Origin: Paludibacteraceae bacterium
GTDB lineage: Bacteria > Bacteroidota > Bacteroidia > Bacteroidales > Paludibacteraceae
DNA length: 64,000 nucleotides
Assembly (NCBI GenBank): GCA_028694915.1
Contig: JAQVJY010000007.1
Span: 30,059-94,058 of the forward strand
Direction: 5' to 3'
Position 1 is the stretch's first letter; every line of letters starts with the position of its first letter. The translations under genes were made by a program, and so were the position numbers. Positions 44,875 to 53,410 of this stretch are shown here, piece by piece. The notes beneath the pieces were generated by a model, which made no database searches, was not told the DNA's origin, and saw only the letters and a list, made by a program, of their open reading frames with translations.

Positions 44875-45603
44875 ATGGAACGTTATAATTGGAATCCGTG
44901 GCATGGCTGCCATAAAAAAAGTCCTGGCTGTTTACACTGTTTTGTGTTCAGCCAAGATGCTTTTTATCAGAAAGATTCCAATATCATTACGCGTGTTAAA
45001 ACTAATTTCAATCTTCCCCTCAAACGTAATCGTCACAAAGAGTACCGTATCCCTTCTGGTAGTGCTATTGCCACCTGTTTTACGTCCGATTTTTTTATAG
45101 AAGAAGCTGATGAATGGCGTGCTGAAGTATGGCAAATGATTGCACAACGGTCTGATTGCAAATTCTTTATAATTACAAAACGTCCCGAACGTATTAAGCA
45201 CTGTTTGCCTTCCGATTGGGGCGATGGCTACGACAATGTTTTTCTGAATGTCACTACCGAAAATCAAAAAATGGCCGACGAGCGCATTCCTTTTCTATTG
45301 GATGTTCCTTTAAAATTTCGTGGAGTGGTGGTCGCTCCTATTTTAGAAGCTGTCAATTTACGCTCTTATTTGGCTACGGGTTTAATTACTGCCGTCTCGG
45401 TTGGTGGCGAATCCTATTCACAGGCGCGTCAAACCAATTTTGATGATATTTTGTTTGTACGCCAGCAATGTCTTGATTATCGTGTCAATTTTAGCTTTCA
45501 TCAAACGGGTTCAAATTTTGTGAAAGACGGTGTTCGTTATCGTTTGGCACACCATCAAGAATATGAACAAGCCGCTAAAGCAGGACTCGGTTTGTCGTTC
45601 TAA
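44875..45603 (+). CDS. DUF5131 (phage Gp37/Gp68-like) family protein
   Basis: A 242-residue protein. The N-terminus WNPWHGCHKKSPGCLHCF has the cysteine spacing of the DUF5131 family, which was first named from phage protein Gp37/Gp68. The family resembles radical SAM proteins in that it carries a clustered Cys motif and a barrel-like repeat of strands (here KFFIITKRPERI, NVFLNVTTENQ, GVVVAPILEAV and AVSVGGES). A protein of this size matches the family. The biochemical function is not established. It starts 8 bases after the (p)ppGpp synthetase stop, so it is likely to be co-transcribed with it. A short TTCACC/GGTGAA stem-loop follows. Confidence 0.8.
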   Translation: MERYNWNPWHGCHKKSPGCLHCFVFSQDAFYQKDSNIITRVKTNFNLPLKRNRHKEYRIPSGSAIATCFTSDFFIEEADEWRAEVWQMIAQRSDCKFFIITKRPERIKHCLPSDWGDGYDNVFLNVTTENQKMADERIPFLLDVPLKFRGVVVAPILEAVNLRSYLATGLITAVSVGGESYSQARQTNFDDILFVRQQCLDYRVNFSFHQTGSNFVKDGVRYRLAHHQEYEQAAKAGLGLSF

Positions 45604-45623
45604 TTCACCTTTTGATTGGTGAA
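45604..45623 (+). terminator. Weak stem-loop after the DUF5131 gene
   Basis: TTCACC, 8-base loop, GGTGAA directly after the stop codon. The stem is short and the T-tract is broken, so termination is only possible. Confidence 0.4.
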
Positions 45624-45742
45624 ACTTCTCCTTTTGTCCATATTCGTTTAAATCCCACTTGTAGGTGATTATTTTTGTGTGGCTTTCTTTCGGTGTATTA
45701 TAAAATTGAACTTATATTCGCTGAAAACCAATCACTTTTTAC

Positions 45743-45750
45743 TATCTTTG
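45743..45750 (+). promoter_or_regulatory. Bacteroidota -7 box for the LytS/LytTR pair, giving a very short leader
   Basis: TATCTTTG ends only 4 bases before the ATG at 45755. Transcription would start at about the first codon, so the mRNA would be leaderless or nearly so. Confidence 0.55.
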
Positions 45751-45754
45751 CGAC

Positions 45755-46846
45755 ATGAAACCTGTTAAGCGAGTCAAAATTTCAGAATTCTTTATTCATC
45801 TAGGAGGATGGATTATTTTATTTAGCATTCCTTTTTTCTTTATGGAAAAAGGGCATTTAGGTTTTCAAATGAATTGGGGTATGTACCAGCATCACTGTGT
45901 TACTATGGTGTTATTTTTGGTGGTATTTTACATTAATTACTTTTTATTAGTTCCTAAATTTTTATTTTCCACCGATAAAACGTCGTTTTTTGTCATCAAT
46001 GTGGGTATGATTCTAGCCATGGGTTTTTTGTTGCAATGGTGGAATATGTTCGATATGCCTCCACCAGAAGTAATGCGTCGTAAATTTCACGACCATCCTC
46101 ATCATCGACCAACCTTGGTGTCGCGTCACCTCATTTTTTTTGTACGCGATTTAATGCTGTTGATGCTGTCGATTGGTTTAAGTGTTGCCATTAAAATGGG
46201 GTTGCGTTTTGCCGAGTTAGAGAACGCACGGCGCGAAGCTGATAAAGTACGTATGGAGGCCGAATTGAGTAATTTGCGTAATCAAATAAATCCTCACTTT
46301 TTGTTAAACACATTGAACAATATCTACGCGCTTATCGATTTTAATAAGAATAAGGCTCAAAAAGCCGTGATTGATTTGAGTAAATTGTTGCGCTATGTGT
46401 TATACGAAAATCAGGATACGTACGTTTCGCTAGAGCGTGAAGTGGAATTTCTTAAAAACTATATTGAGTTAATGCGTATTCGACTGACCGATCAAGTAGA
46501 AGTGACTACCGGTTTTTCTGTCCCGCGAGGAAGTAAAACCAAAATTGCACCGCTCATTTTCATTTCGTTAATCGAAAATGCGTTCAAACATGGTGTATTG
46601 CCCAACGCTCCAAGCGTAATTTCAGTATTCATCGGCGAAACACCCGAAGGAGTAGTGGTATGCGATATTCGTAATTCGTATAGTCCCAAAGATGAATCGG
46701 ATAAAAGTGGTTCTGGCATCGGTTTAGAACAAGTGCGTCGCCGGCTCGATTTATTGTATCCAAACGCTTATTCGTGGGAAACCAATTTGGCATTAGATAG
46801 TAAAATATATACCTCTGTACTTACCATAAATACGATAAAACCATGA
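45755..46846 (+). CDS. LytS/YehU-type sensor histidine kinase
   Basis: A 363-residue membrane kinase. Four hydrophobic helices span about residues 16-30, 47-70, 78-95 and 128-148, with a His/Pro-rich loop (HDHPHHRPT, 112-120) between helices 3 and 4. A coiled-coil signalling linker precedes the kinase domain. The histidine-kinase motif is NQINPHFLLNTLNNIY, with His181 the likely phosphorylated residue. The ATPase part follows (FISLIENAFKHGV, the N-box, and GSGIGLEQVRRRL). The gene ends in ATGA overlapping the response-regulator start, so the two are translationally coupled. The signal is unknown; the His-rich loop could sense metal, which is inference. Confidence 0.9.
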   Translation: MKPVKRVKISEFFIHLGGWIILFSIPFFFMEKGHLGFQMNWGMYQHHCVTMVLFLVVFYINYFLLVPKFLFSTDKTSFFVINVGMILAMGFLLQWWNMFDMPPPEVMRRKFHDHPHHRPTLVSRHLIFFVRDLMLLMLSIGLSVAIKMGLRFAELENARREADKVRMEAELSNLRNQINPHFLLNTLNNIYALIDFNKNKAQKAVIDLSKLLRYVLYENQDTYVSLEREVEFLKNYIELMRIRLTDQVEVTTGFSVPRGSKTKIAPLIFISLIENAFKHGVLPNAPSVISVFIGETPEGVVVCDIRNSYSPKDESDKSGSGIGLEQVRRRLDLLYPNAYSWETNLALDSKIYTSVLTINTIKP

Positions 46847-47565
46847 TAGTGAATTGTGCCATTGTTGATGACGAACCTTTAGCACTCGATTTATTAGAGA
46901 GCTATATTCGTAAAACACCTTTTTTGAATTTGGTGGGGCGTTATTCGAGTGCCATTCAGGCTATGCGTGAATTGCCAAATCAGTCAGTCGATTTGTTATT
47001 TTTAGATATTCAGATGCCCGATCTTTCAGGTGTCGATTTTTCTAAAATGTTACCTTCTGAAATTCGGATTATTTTTACTACCGCCTTTAGCGAATATGCA
47101 GCCGATAGTTATCGTATCAATGCCTTAGATTATCTGCTCAAACCTATTTCTTATACGGTATTTTTAGAGGCGTCCAATAAAGCGCTCAACTGGTTTGAGA
47201 TGTCTCGAAAATCAGCCGAACACACTTCCAATCCTGCTGAATCAGATATTATTTTTGTAAAGAGCGAACGACGTTTGGTACAGATTAATTTGAATAAATT
47301 GCTGTACGTAGAAGCACTTAAAGATTATATGAAATTTGTGTGCGAAGGCGACGAGATGCCTGTATTTTCGCTCATGAGTTTGAAGTCGTTAGAGGCTACT
47401 TTACCATCGTCGCGCTTTATGCGTGTGCATCGCTCTTTTATAGTGCAAAAAGCACAAGTAAAAGTAGTAGAAAATAATCGAATTGTATTTGGTAAGGTAC
47501 GTATCCCAATAGGGGACGCCTACAAGGCTAGTTTCCACGAATTTCTGGCAGAATGTAAGCTTTAA
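46843..47565 (+). CDS. LytTR response regulator
   Basis: A 240-residue protein. The receiver domain has the acidic pocket (Asp9, Asp10), the phospho-acceptor Asp55 in LFLDIQMPDLSG, Thr80 and Lys100. The C-terminal half is a LytTR DNA-binding domain (FVKSERRLVQINLNKLLYVE, then YMKFV and FMRVHRSFIVQ). It is the partner of the histidine kinase that overlaps it by four bases. Such regulators in Bacteroidota control surface and metabolic genes, and the target is not visible here. A terminator follows. Confidence 0.92.
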   Translation: MIVNCAIVDDEPLALDLLESYIRKTPFLNLVGRYSSAIQAMRELPNQSVDLLFLDIQMPDLSGVDFSKMLPSEIRIIFTTAFSEYAADSYRINALDYLLKPISYTVFLEASNKALNWFEMSRKSAEHTSNPAESDIIFVKSERRLVQINLNKLLYVEALKDYMKFVCEGDEMPVFSLMSLKSLEATLPSSRFMRVHRSFIVQKAQVKVVENNRIVFGKVRIPIGDAYKASFHEFLAECKL

Positions 47566-47576
47566 ATAAGCAGTTT

Positions 47577-47616
47577 TAAGCGGTTGAAAAATTTTTATTT
47601 CAACCGCTTTTTTTTA
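47577..47616 (+). terminator. Intrinsic terminator of the LytS/LytTR operon
   Basis: AGCGGTTGAAA, 8-base loop, TTTCAACCGCT, then a T-run. The stem is perfect over 11 bases. Confidence 0.9.
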
Positions 47617-47638
47617 TCTTTCAGGAGCTGTTTTCTTC

Positions 47639-47668
47639 TTGTTAATTGCTGTTATTTGTGTATCTTTG
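47639..47668 (+). promoter_or_regulatory. Promoter for dut and the envelope operon
   Basis: TTG at 47639-47641, 19-base spacer and TATCTTTG at 47661-47668. It supports the start of dut at 47700, not at the earlier GTG. Confidence 0.7.
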
Positions 47669-47699
47669 CAGCATAGTTTATACCTTTATTCAAAATCAG

Positions 47700-48134
47700 A
47701 TGGAAGTTAAAATAATCAATAAATCGAAACACGCTTTGCCTGCCTATGCCACCGAGTTATCGGCAGGAATGGATTTGCGCGCCAATTTATCGGAGCCTGT
47801 ACTTTTGAAACCGCTCGAACGGAAATTGATTCCAACGGGATTGTATATGGAGTTGCCACAAGGTTATGAAGCTCAAATTCGTCCGCGTAGTGGCTTGGCC
47901 ATCAAAAAAGGAATTACCATTCTTAATTCTCCTGGAACGATTGATGCCGATTATCGTGGTGAAATTTGTGCTATTGTGGTGAACCTATCTTCTGACGATT
48001 TTCTGATTGAAGATGGCGAGCGTATTTGCCAAATGGTAATAGCTAAACATGAACAAGCTTGTTGGGTGGCGGTTAACGAATTGTCCGACACCGAACGTGG
48101 CGAAGGTGGTTTTGGTCATACGGGTAAAAAATAA
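47700..48134 (+). CDS. dut: dUTP diphosphatase
   Basis: The start at [14 protein letters not shown] (47700) is chosen because the promoter box lies at 47661-47668, after the first possible start at 47646. It gives 144 residues, the normal trimeric dUTPase length. The enzyme cleaves dUTP to dUMP and keeps uracil out of DNA. The five motifs are visible: [36 protein letters not shown] and [12 protein letters not shown]. It is the first gene of an operon with the TPR, DUF4292 and EnvC-like genes. Confidence 0.95.
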   Translation: MEVKIINKSKHALPAYATELSAGMDLRANLSEPVLLKPLERKLIPTGLYMELPQGYEAQIRPRSGLAIKKGITILNSPGTIDADYRGEICAIVVNLSSDDFLIEDGERICQMVIAKHEQACWVAVNELSDTERGEGGFGHTGKK

Positions 48135-48161
48135 GCGATTCGTCGTTATCTCTATAGTGTC

Positions 48162-49931
48162 ATGATAAAACGTTTCTTCATCATTATCTCATTCATCTTT
48201 GTAGGGTGTTTTGCGCTGCATGCGCAATCGCTCGACTCGTTGTTTGTAGCTAGTGTCGATAAGGAACAATTGACTGATACAACAAAACAGCAGCTCTTTG
48301 ATTACTATTTTTTTCAAGGTGTAAATCTGACGTCTCAAAACAAACTCGATTCAGCTTTTGCTGCGTTTCAACGATGTCGAGAAATTGATAGCAAAAATGC
48401 TGCGGTCTATTTTGAGCTGTCAAAAATCCTGCAATTTAAAAAAGAATCCGAACGGGCTTTTGTCTATTTACAAGCAGCTATTGATTTAGCACCTGACAAC
48501 ACGCAATATCGCGAAGTGCAGTTGGCTTTTTTTGTGGGTCAAAAACGTTTTAACGAAGCTATTGACGGTTACGTTAAGTTATCCAAACGTAAACCGTCTA
48601 ATGAAACGTATATGTATAATTTGTATGAATTATATGGCGCCACCAAGCAACCCAAGAAACAAATCAAGGTACTCGATCAGTTGGAAAAATTGAATGGCGT
48701 TACCGAAGAAGTTGTTTTTGAGAAATTGGGTTTATTGCTCCAAGTGGGGAACACTAAACGTGTGGAAACCGAAATTCAAAAACTCATCGAAAAATTTCCT
48801 CGTGAGTCGTCGTATGTGACGTTGTTGGGCGATTTTTATCGTGAAACAGGACGAGAAAAGAAGGGATTAGCGTGTTATCAAAAAGTGCTGTTGAATGACT
48901 CTACCGATGGTTATGGGTTAACGGCCATGGCGTCGTACTACACCGCTAAAAATCAACCAGAAAAGGCGAATGAATTAATGCTCAGAGCTTTGACTGATAA
49001 ACGATTACCGATTGAGAATAAGTTGAAATGGGTTCGCTCCTATGTGGTCGACTTGGCACAAAAGAAGGAGGACGAACGCATATCAAGCCTTTTTTCGACG
49101 CTATTTACGCTCTATCCAGACGAAGAAGAGGTGTTAAAACTACATGTCGATTATTTAATTCATAAACGTGAACTGGTTTCTGCCACTGCACAACAACGTC
49201 GCTTGTTGGAGCTCAATCCTACCGACGAAGATGCTTGGCAAATGCTATTAACGTTGGAATCAGAACCGTACACGCCCGCTAAGGTTTTGCAAGTGACCAA
49301 TGAGGCGTTGGCTTATTTTCCACTTTCGCCCAATTGGTATTATCAAAAAGCGGGTGCTCAAATGCAATTAAACCTGTTTGATGATGCGTTGGTGACTATC
49401 GACTCCGCTTTGACGTTTGTGGAATCGATTGATAAACGGATTAAAGGCATGTTTTTGGCGTTAAAGGCTGATGTGTTTATTTCACAGAAAAAATATAAAC
49501 CGGCCTTTACCTATTACGACCAATCGCTCGAGTTTGATCCAGCCAATGCGATGACTCAAAATAATTACGCTTATTATTTGGCACTCACCAATGGCGATTT
49601 GCGTAAAGCCGAGCGTTTGATTAGTGACGCCGTAAAATCGGACCCTAAAAATGCCACTTATTTGGATACTTATGCGTGGGTACTTTTTATGCGTCAAGAT
49701 TATAGGTCGGCTAAATTTTATCAAGAACGAGCTATTGATATAGAGTCCGATATGGTTATTCTAGAGCATTATGGCGATATTTTATTTGCCTTGGGCGAGG
49801 TTGACGAGGCTATGCGTTGGTGGCAAAAATCTTTGGATGCTGGTAATGAATCAGCCATTTTAAAAGAAAAAATAGCGAAAAAACAGTATTTCCCAGAACT
49901 GATTATTATTGAACAAGATGAAAAAAAATAA
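48162..49931 (+). CDS. Secreted TPR-repeat protein
   Basis: A 589-residue protein with signal peptide ending CFALHAQS. The rest is almost all alpha-helical, with tetratricopeptide repeats over most of residues 45-570. Examples are DSAFAAFQRCREIDSKNAAV and a pair around 440-520 with KYKPAFTYYDQSLEFDPAN. This is a protein-binding scaffold in the periplasm or outer membrane. It starts 27 bases after dut. Its end overlaps the start of the DUF4292 gene by 14 bases, so the two are coupled. The gene order dut-TPR-DUF4292-EnvC-like is one I associate with Bacteroidales. Confidence 0.85.
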   Translation: MIKRFFIIISFIFVGCFALHAQSLDSLFVASVDKEQLTDTTKQQLFDYYFFQGVNLTSQNKLDSAFAAFQRCREIDSKNAAVYFELSKILQFKKESERAFVYLQAAIDLAPDNTQYREVQLAFFVGQKRFNEAIDGYVKLSKRKPSNETYMYNLYELYGATKQPKKQIKVLDQLEKLNGVTEEVVFEKLGLLLQVGNTKRVETEIQKLIEKFPRESSYVTLLGDFYRETGREKKGLACYQKVLLNDSTDGYGLTAMASYYTAKNQPEKANELMLRALTDKRLPIENKLKWVRSYVVDLAQKKEDERISSLFSTLFTLYPDEEEVLKLHVDYLIHKRELVSATAQQRRLLELNPTDEDAWQMLLTLESEPYTPAKVLQVTNEALAYFPLSPNWYYQKAGAQMQLNLFDDALVTIDSALTFVESIDKRIKGMFLALKADVFISQKKYKPAFTYYDQSLEFDPANAMTQNNYAYYLALTNGDLRKAERLISDAVKSDPKNATYLDTYAWVLFMRQDYRSAKFYQERAIDIESDMVILEHYGDILFALGEVDEAMRWWQKSLDAGNESAILKEKIAKKQYFPELIIIEQDEKK

Positions 49932-50718
49932 GTTATACATCGGCTTTTGTCTACTTTTGGTGGTAGCTATGCTGTCGTCTTGTAAAACCAAGCAGATTTC
50001 TACCACGTCTTCGGAATCGAGTGTGGTCGATTATACCGTGGCGCAAGTGCAGCAGCAACAACCACAATTCAGCTATTTGAACATTTCAAAAATGGATATC
50101 GTGGCGAATTATGGCACGCAACAATTGTCCTTCCGTGCTACCGTAAAAGCTGTGACCGACAGTTTGTTGGTTTTCTCCGTGCAACCGTTGTTGGGCGTGG
50201 AAATGTTTCGGTTAGAATTTACACCGACGTCGTTTCGTATCATCGATAAATGGAACCGTAAATATACCGATAATACGTACGATTTTGTGCGCTATAGTTT
50301 GGGCGTTGATGTCAACTTTAACGTGATTCAGGCTTTGTTCTTCAATCAACTGTTTGTGGTAGATGGCGTGTTTGCGCCAAATCAATTTGTGGTGGAAACA
50401 CTGCCACAAGAACCTACGCGGTTGGTGCATTTAGCCACAGGATTGATTCAGCGGTTTGAGTTGGTGGACAAACAGATGGCGATTGCCAAAACGGAACTCA
50501 TTGTAGATAAAGGCCGTTTGACCTGCACATACGCCAACCATCGTATGCAAAACGGAGTGCGTTTTCCGTTGGCTTTGAATTTCACTATGCAAGTTGGTGG
50601 CAAATTGGCGGATGTAGACTGCCAAATTAGTCAACTAGAATTTAATAAATCGTTTGAATATTCGACTGTCAATTTGGAACGTTACGAAAAAGTAGCTTTC
50701 TCGAAAATAATACCTTAG
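49918..50718 (+). CDS. DUF4292 lipoprotein
   Basis: The start MKKNKLYIGFC (49918) gives 266 residues. The signal is followed by lipobox AMLSSC at about residue 23. A periplasmic or outer-membrane lipoprotein of LolA-like beta fold is expected: the strands FSYLNISKMDIVANYG and LSFRATVKAVTDSLLVFSV are typical of DUF4292. A later region, YSTVNLERYEKVAFSKI, closes the sheet. The role is not settled, but the gene lies between a TPR protein and a murein hydrolase activator, so a role in cell envelope assembly is probable. Confidence 0.8.
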   Translation: MKKNKLYIGFCLLLVVAMLSSCKTKQISTTSSESSVVDYTVAQVQQQQPQFSYLNISKMDIVANYGTQQLSFRATVKAVTDSLLVFSVQPLLGVEMFRLEFTPTSFRIIDKWNRKYTDNTYDFVRYSLGVDVNFNVIQALFFNQLFVVDGVFAPNQFVVETLPQEPTRLVHLATGLIQRFELVDKQMAIAKTELIVDKGRLTCTYANHRMQNGVRFPLALNFTMQVGGKLADVDCQISQLEFNKSFEYSTVNLERYEKVAFSKIIP

Positions 50719-50724
50719 ACATTT

Positions 50725-51963
50725 ATGAAGCAGTTTGTGTCGTTTTTAATCGTGTCGCTGTGTTTGTTGCAACCTCTTTTCCCACAGTCCATTGCTGAGT
50801 TGGAAGAGAAGAAAAAGCAAGCACTCGAAAACTTAGCCCAAACCAATAAATTATTGAACGAAACTCAAAAATCGAAGCAGGGCAGTGTCAATAAAATTAA
50901 TTTGATTAAACGCAATATCAAAGAGCGTAAAACCGTGATTCAATCGCTCAATGGTCAAATTGATGCGTTGGAAAAAAATATTGGCGTGTTGCGTACCGAG
51001 AAGCAACAACTCGAAGAGCGTTTACGCTATTTGAAAGCTGATTATGCCAAATTAATACGCGAAACACATGTGCGTCGTAACCATTTTTCGCCGCTGTTGT
51101 TTATTCTCTCTTCCGATAATGCCGGACAGGCTTATCGCCGTTTCCGTTACCTACAAGAGTTTAGCGATTATCGTAAAAAACAGGCGTTCGAAATTCAGCG
51201 CGTGACCGCTCAGTTGGCAGTAAAAGAAAAAAATCTGACCAATGATGTGGATAAAAAAGAACGTGTGTTGACCGAAAAAGAACGTGAAGCCAAAAAACTA
51301 GAATCCGATCGCCAACAGGAAAGTAAGATGTTGACGCAACTTCAGAAAAAAGAGAAGAAGTTGAAAGACCAACAGAAAAAGCAACAACGACAAGCGAATG
51401 AACTGAATAATAAGATTCAGAAATTAATTGCCGCCGAAATTCGTAAAGATGAAGAGCGCCGTAGACAGGCGGCCAACGAATCGGCTAAAGAAAGTGGTAA
51501 ACCGGTTCCTACCACGTTCGAAATGAGCAAAGATGAAAAATTAGTAGCTGGTAATTTCGAGCGCAATAAAGGAAAACTACCGTTGCCTGTGGAACGTGGC
51601 TTTATCAGTGGCCACTTTGGTGTGCAACCACATCCCGTTTTGAAACACGTCACTACTAACAATAAAGGTGTTTATATACAAGCGCCAGCAGGCTCAACTG
51701 CACGCGCAGTGTTCGAAGGCGTGGTAACGCAATGTTTTATGGTGCCAGGCAGCAATAGTGCTGTGATTGTGAAACATGGTAACTACCGTACCGTTTATTC
51801 TAACTTGACGGAGATTTATGTGAAAGAAGGTGATAAAATTTCGACCAAACAGAAAATTGGTAAAATATTTGTGGATACCGAAAATGACAACAAAACCGAG
51901 TTGTATTTGATGATTTACAGAGACACCTCTATTCAAAATCCTGAATTGTGGTTAGCACGATAA
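50725..51963 (+). CDS. EnvC-like murein hydrolase activator (degenerate M23 domain)
   Basis: A 412-residue protein with a signal peptide (residues 1-21). A long coiled coil follows (about 22-260, with runs of Glu, Lys and Gln). The C-terminal domain is M23/LytM-like (about 285-412). The zinc ligands of active peptidases are missing: the HxxxD position reads TTNNKGVYI, and the HxH position reads ELYLMIY. This makes it an EnvC/NlpD-type activator of amidases, not a peptidase itself. The role is daughter-cell separation. It is the last gene of the dut operon. Confidence 0.88.
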   Translation: MKQFVSFLIVSLCLLQPLFPQSIAELEEKKKQALENLAQTNKLLNETQKSKQGSVNKINLIKRNIKERKTVIQSLNGQIDALEKNIGVLRTEKQQLEERLRYLKADYAKLIRETHVRRNHFSPLLFILSSDNAGQAYRRFRYLQEFSDYRKKQAFEIQRVTAQLAVKEKNLTNDVDKKERVLTEKEREAKKLESDRQQESKMLTQLQKKEKKLKDQQKKQQRQANELNNKIQKLIAAEIRKDEERRRQAANESAKESGKPVPTTFEMSKDEKLVAGNFERNKGKLPLPVERGFISGHFGVQPHPVLKHVTTNNKGVYIQAPAGSTARAVFEGVVTQCFMVPGSNSAVIVKHGNYRTVYSNLTEIYVKEGDKISTKQKIGKIFVDTENDNKTELYLMIYRDTSIQNPELWLAR

Positions 51964-51976
51964 AACTCACTAAAAC

Positions 51977-52012
51977 AAAAAACGCCCGAAGCTATAAACT
52001 TCGGGCGTTTTT
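51977..52012 (+). terminator. Intrinsic terminator of the dut operon
   Basis: Stem CGCCCGAAG/CTTCGGGCG with flanking A- and T-tracts, 7-base loop. Confidence 0.9.
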
Positions 52013-52059
52013 GGTTTTTTAAAACCTGTCAAAAATGAATGTTATTTTGTAATTGTAAA

Positions 52060-52314
52060 TTATTTATTTTTCAAAGACATTGATATATTGCTGATAACTT
52101 TCAAAAATGCTGACAGAATTAATGTTGCAAATAAATTTATTCCAGAGATAACACCTCCCATAATTAGATAAATCCACTCAAAGTCAGGAGAAATTGACCC
52201 TGAAACTATAAACCCTGCTATAAAAATAACGGCAGACAATATTTTCCCTACAATCAATACAGTATGTGCATAGTTAGACAATTTTTCTTCGTCAAAATTA
52301 ATGTTTTCGTTCAT
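52060..52314 (-). CDS. Small two-helix membrane protein
   Basis: An 84-residue protein. A short charged N-terminus (MNENINFDEEKLSNYAHT) precedes two hydrophobic helices, about residues 19-40 and 47-70, joined by a short loop with SPDFEW. The end is a basic tail (SMSLKNK). No family is recognised. It lies 64 bases after the longer membrane-anchored protein at 53257 on the same strand. The composition is AT-rich in contrast to the flanking core genes, so the two genes look like one acquired unit. Confidence 0.6.
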   Translation of the reverse strand: MNENINFDEEKLSNYAHTVLIVGKILSAVIFIAGFIVSGSISPDFEWIYLIMGGVISGINLFATLILSAFLKVISNISMSLKNK

Positions 52315-52378
52315 AATTCTAGTTTTTTTGAAAATTTGTATTTGAATATAATTTCTTTATTTTCATATTTTGTTAAAG

Positions 52379-53257
52379 TCAATTATTCATTGACAAGTAT
52401 GTTATTACTAAAGTAATAATTCCTATTATAGTTGTTATTATTGTGTCTCTTTTTTGCCAACGAAATGATTTTTTTGCGATATCATCATTACGATTAACTT
52501 CTGTTTCGTTTTCCTTACCCAATATGATTTGTCCGCTGTTATTGGAAATGTCACCAACTTTTATGCTATCTACAATATTATAAACATTAAATTCTTTTTT
52601 TATCTTTGAAGTTGTTGTCAGTTTGCTTTTCTCTACCTTGCCCAAAAGATTTTCACTTGGAATAGAATATTTTACATTTTTTCTTTTGTTTTCTTTGATT
52701 TGTTTTGCTAGTTCAGAAATAACTCCAACTTCTATTGTTTTAGTTTCAAAACTTTCAAATTCGTTTTTTTCTGTATCCTTGAAATACTCGAACAACTCTT
52801 TCATTATTTCGTCTAAATTTGAAAACACCATAGAAAGACATAGAAAATCACTATTAGTTTCCGTTCTAAAACTCAAATATTTTTCTTTATAATGAAAAAC
52901 AACTTGCGTGTCATTATCAGAAAAATTTCTTTTAAAATTTGATATTTCAGAAATATTGTTGTTCCAAATACTAGAATCAACATCATCTCCCGATCCAATA
53001 CCTAATTCTTTTAATTTGCTTGTAATAGGTTCGTAAATATTTTCTATAATTATTTCAATTTTTTCTTTTATTTCTTTTTGAATATTGTCGTAGGGATGTT
53101 TGTCTTTATAATTTTCGTTTGGTTTTAATAGATTCCTTTGATTGTTTAGGTTACTTAGTTCGTCGCAAAGAGGAATATATTTATCAATGTAAGTCCCTTT
53201 ATTCTTGTCCAAAAAGTCTATAAAGTCAAATAGGGCTTGTATCTTTTGTGGTATCAT
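52379..53257 (-). CDS. Helical protein with C-terminal membrane anchor
   Basis: A 292-residue protein. Residues 1-180 are mostly helical and acidic (for example LFDFIDFLDKNKG and KEIKEKIEIIIENIYE). A beta-like stretch near residue 235, IKVGDISNNSGQIILGK, resembles a motif seen in some conflict-system proteins (GxIxNSGGxIxxG). That resemblance is by eye only. A single hydrophobic helix ends the protein (about 272-290, TIITTIIGIITLVITYL). No enzymatic motif is visible. With the small membrane protein at 52060 it forms an AT-rich insert between the envelope operon and the phosphodiesterase gene. The function is unknown; a membrane-associated defence or sensing role is a guess. Confidence 0.55.
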   Translation of the reverse strand: MIPQKIQALFDFIDFLDKNKGTYIDKYIPLCDELSNLNNQRNLLKPNENYKDKHPYDNIQKEIKEKIEIIIENIYEPITSKLKELGIGSGDDVDSSIWNNNISEISNFKRNFSDNDTQVVFHYKEKYLSFRTETNSDFLCLSMVFSNLDEIMKELFEYFKDTEKNEFESFETKTIEVGVISELAKQIKENKRKNVKYSIPSENLLGKVEKSKLTTTSKIKKEFNVYNIVDSIKVGDISNNSGQIILGKENETEVNRNDDIAKKSFRWQKRDTIITTIIGIITLVITYLSMNN

Positions 53258-53324
53258 ATTGTTAATGGATTATTCAATTGGTCAAATTGATCTGTTATTT
53301 TATTATCCATTCATTAAAACAGCC

Positions 53325-53380
53325 TCCAAACAAAGTACGATAAAATTTGTGAGCTATCCAAACAATTTGCGATAAAATTT
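53325..53380. repeat. Short tandem direct repeat at the insert boundary
   Basis: Two copies of a 24-base unit (53325-53348 and 53357-53380) with 21 identical positions and a 32-base period. Each ends in CGATAAAATTT. It lies between the AT-rich insert and the phosphodiesterase gene. Confidence 0.6.
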
Positions 53381-53410
53381 CATGCTTGAAATGAAATCTG
53401 TCTGATTCGT

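Noticed and set aside
47646..47699. Longer dut start
   Set aside because: The added N-terminus would overlap the promoter box at 47661-47668 and does not match the dUTPase family start.
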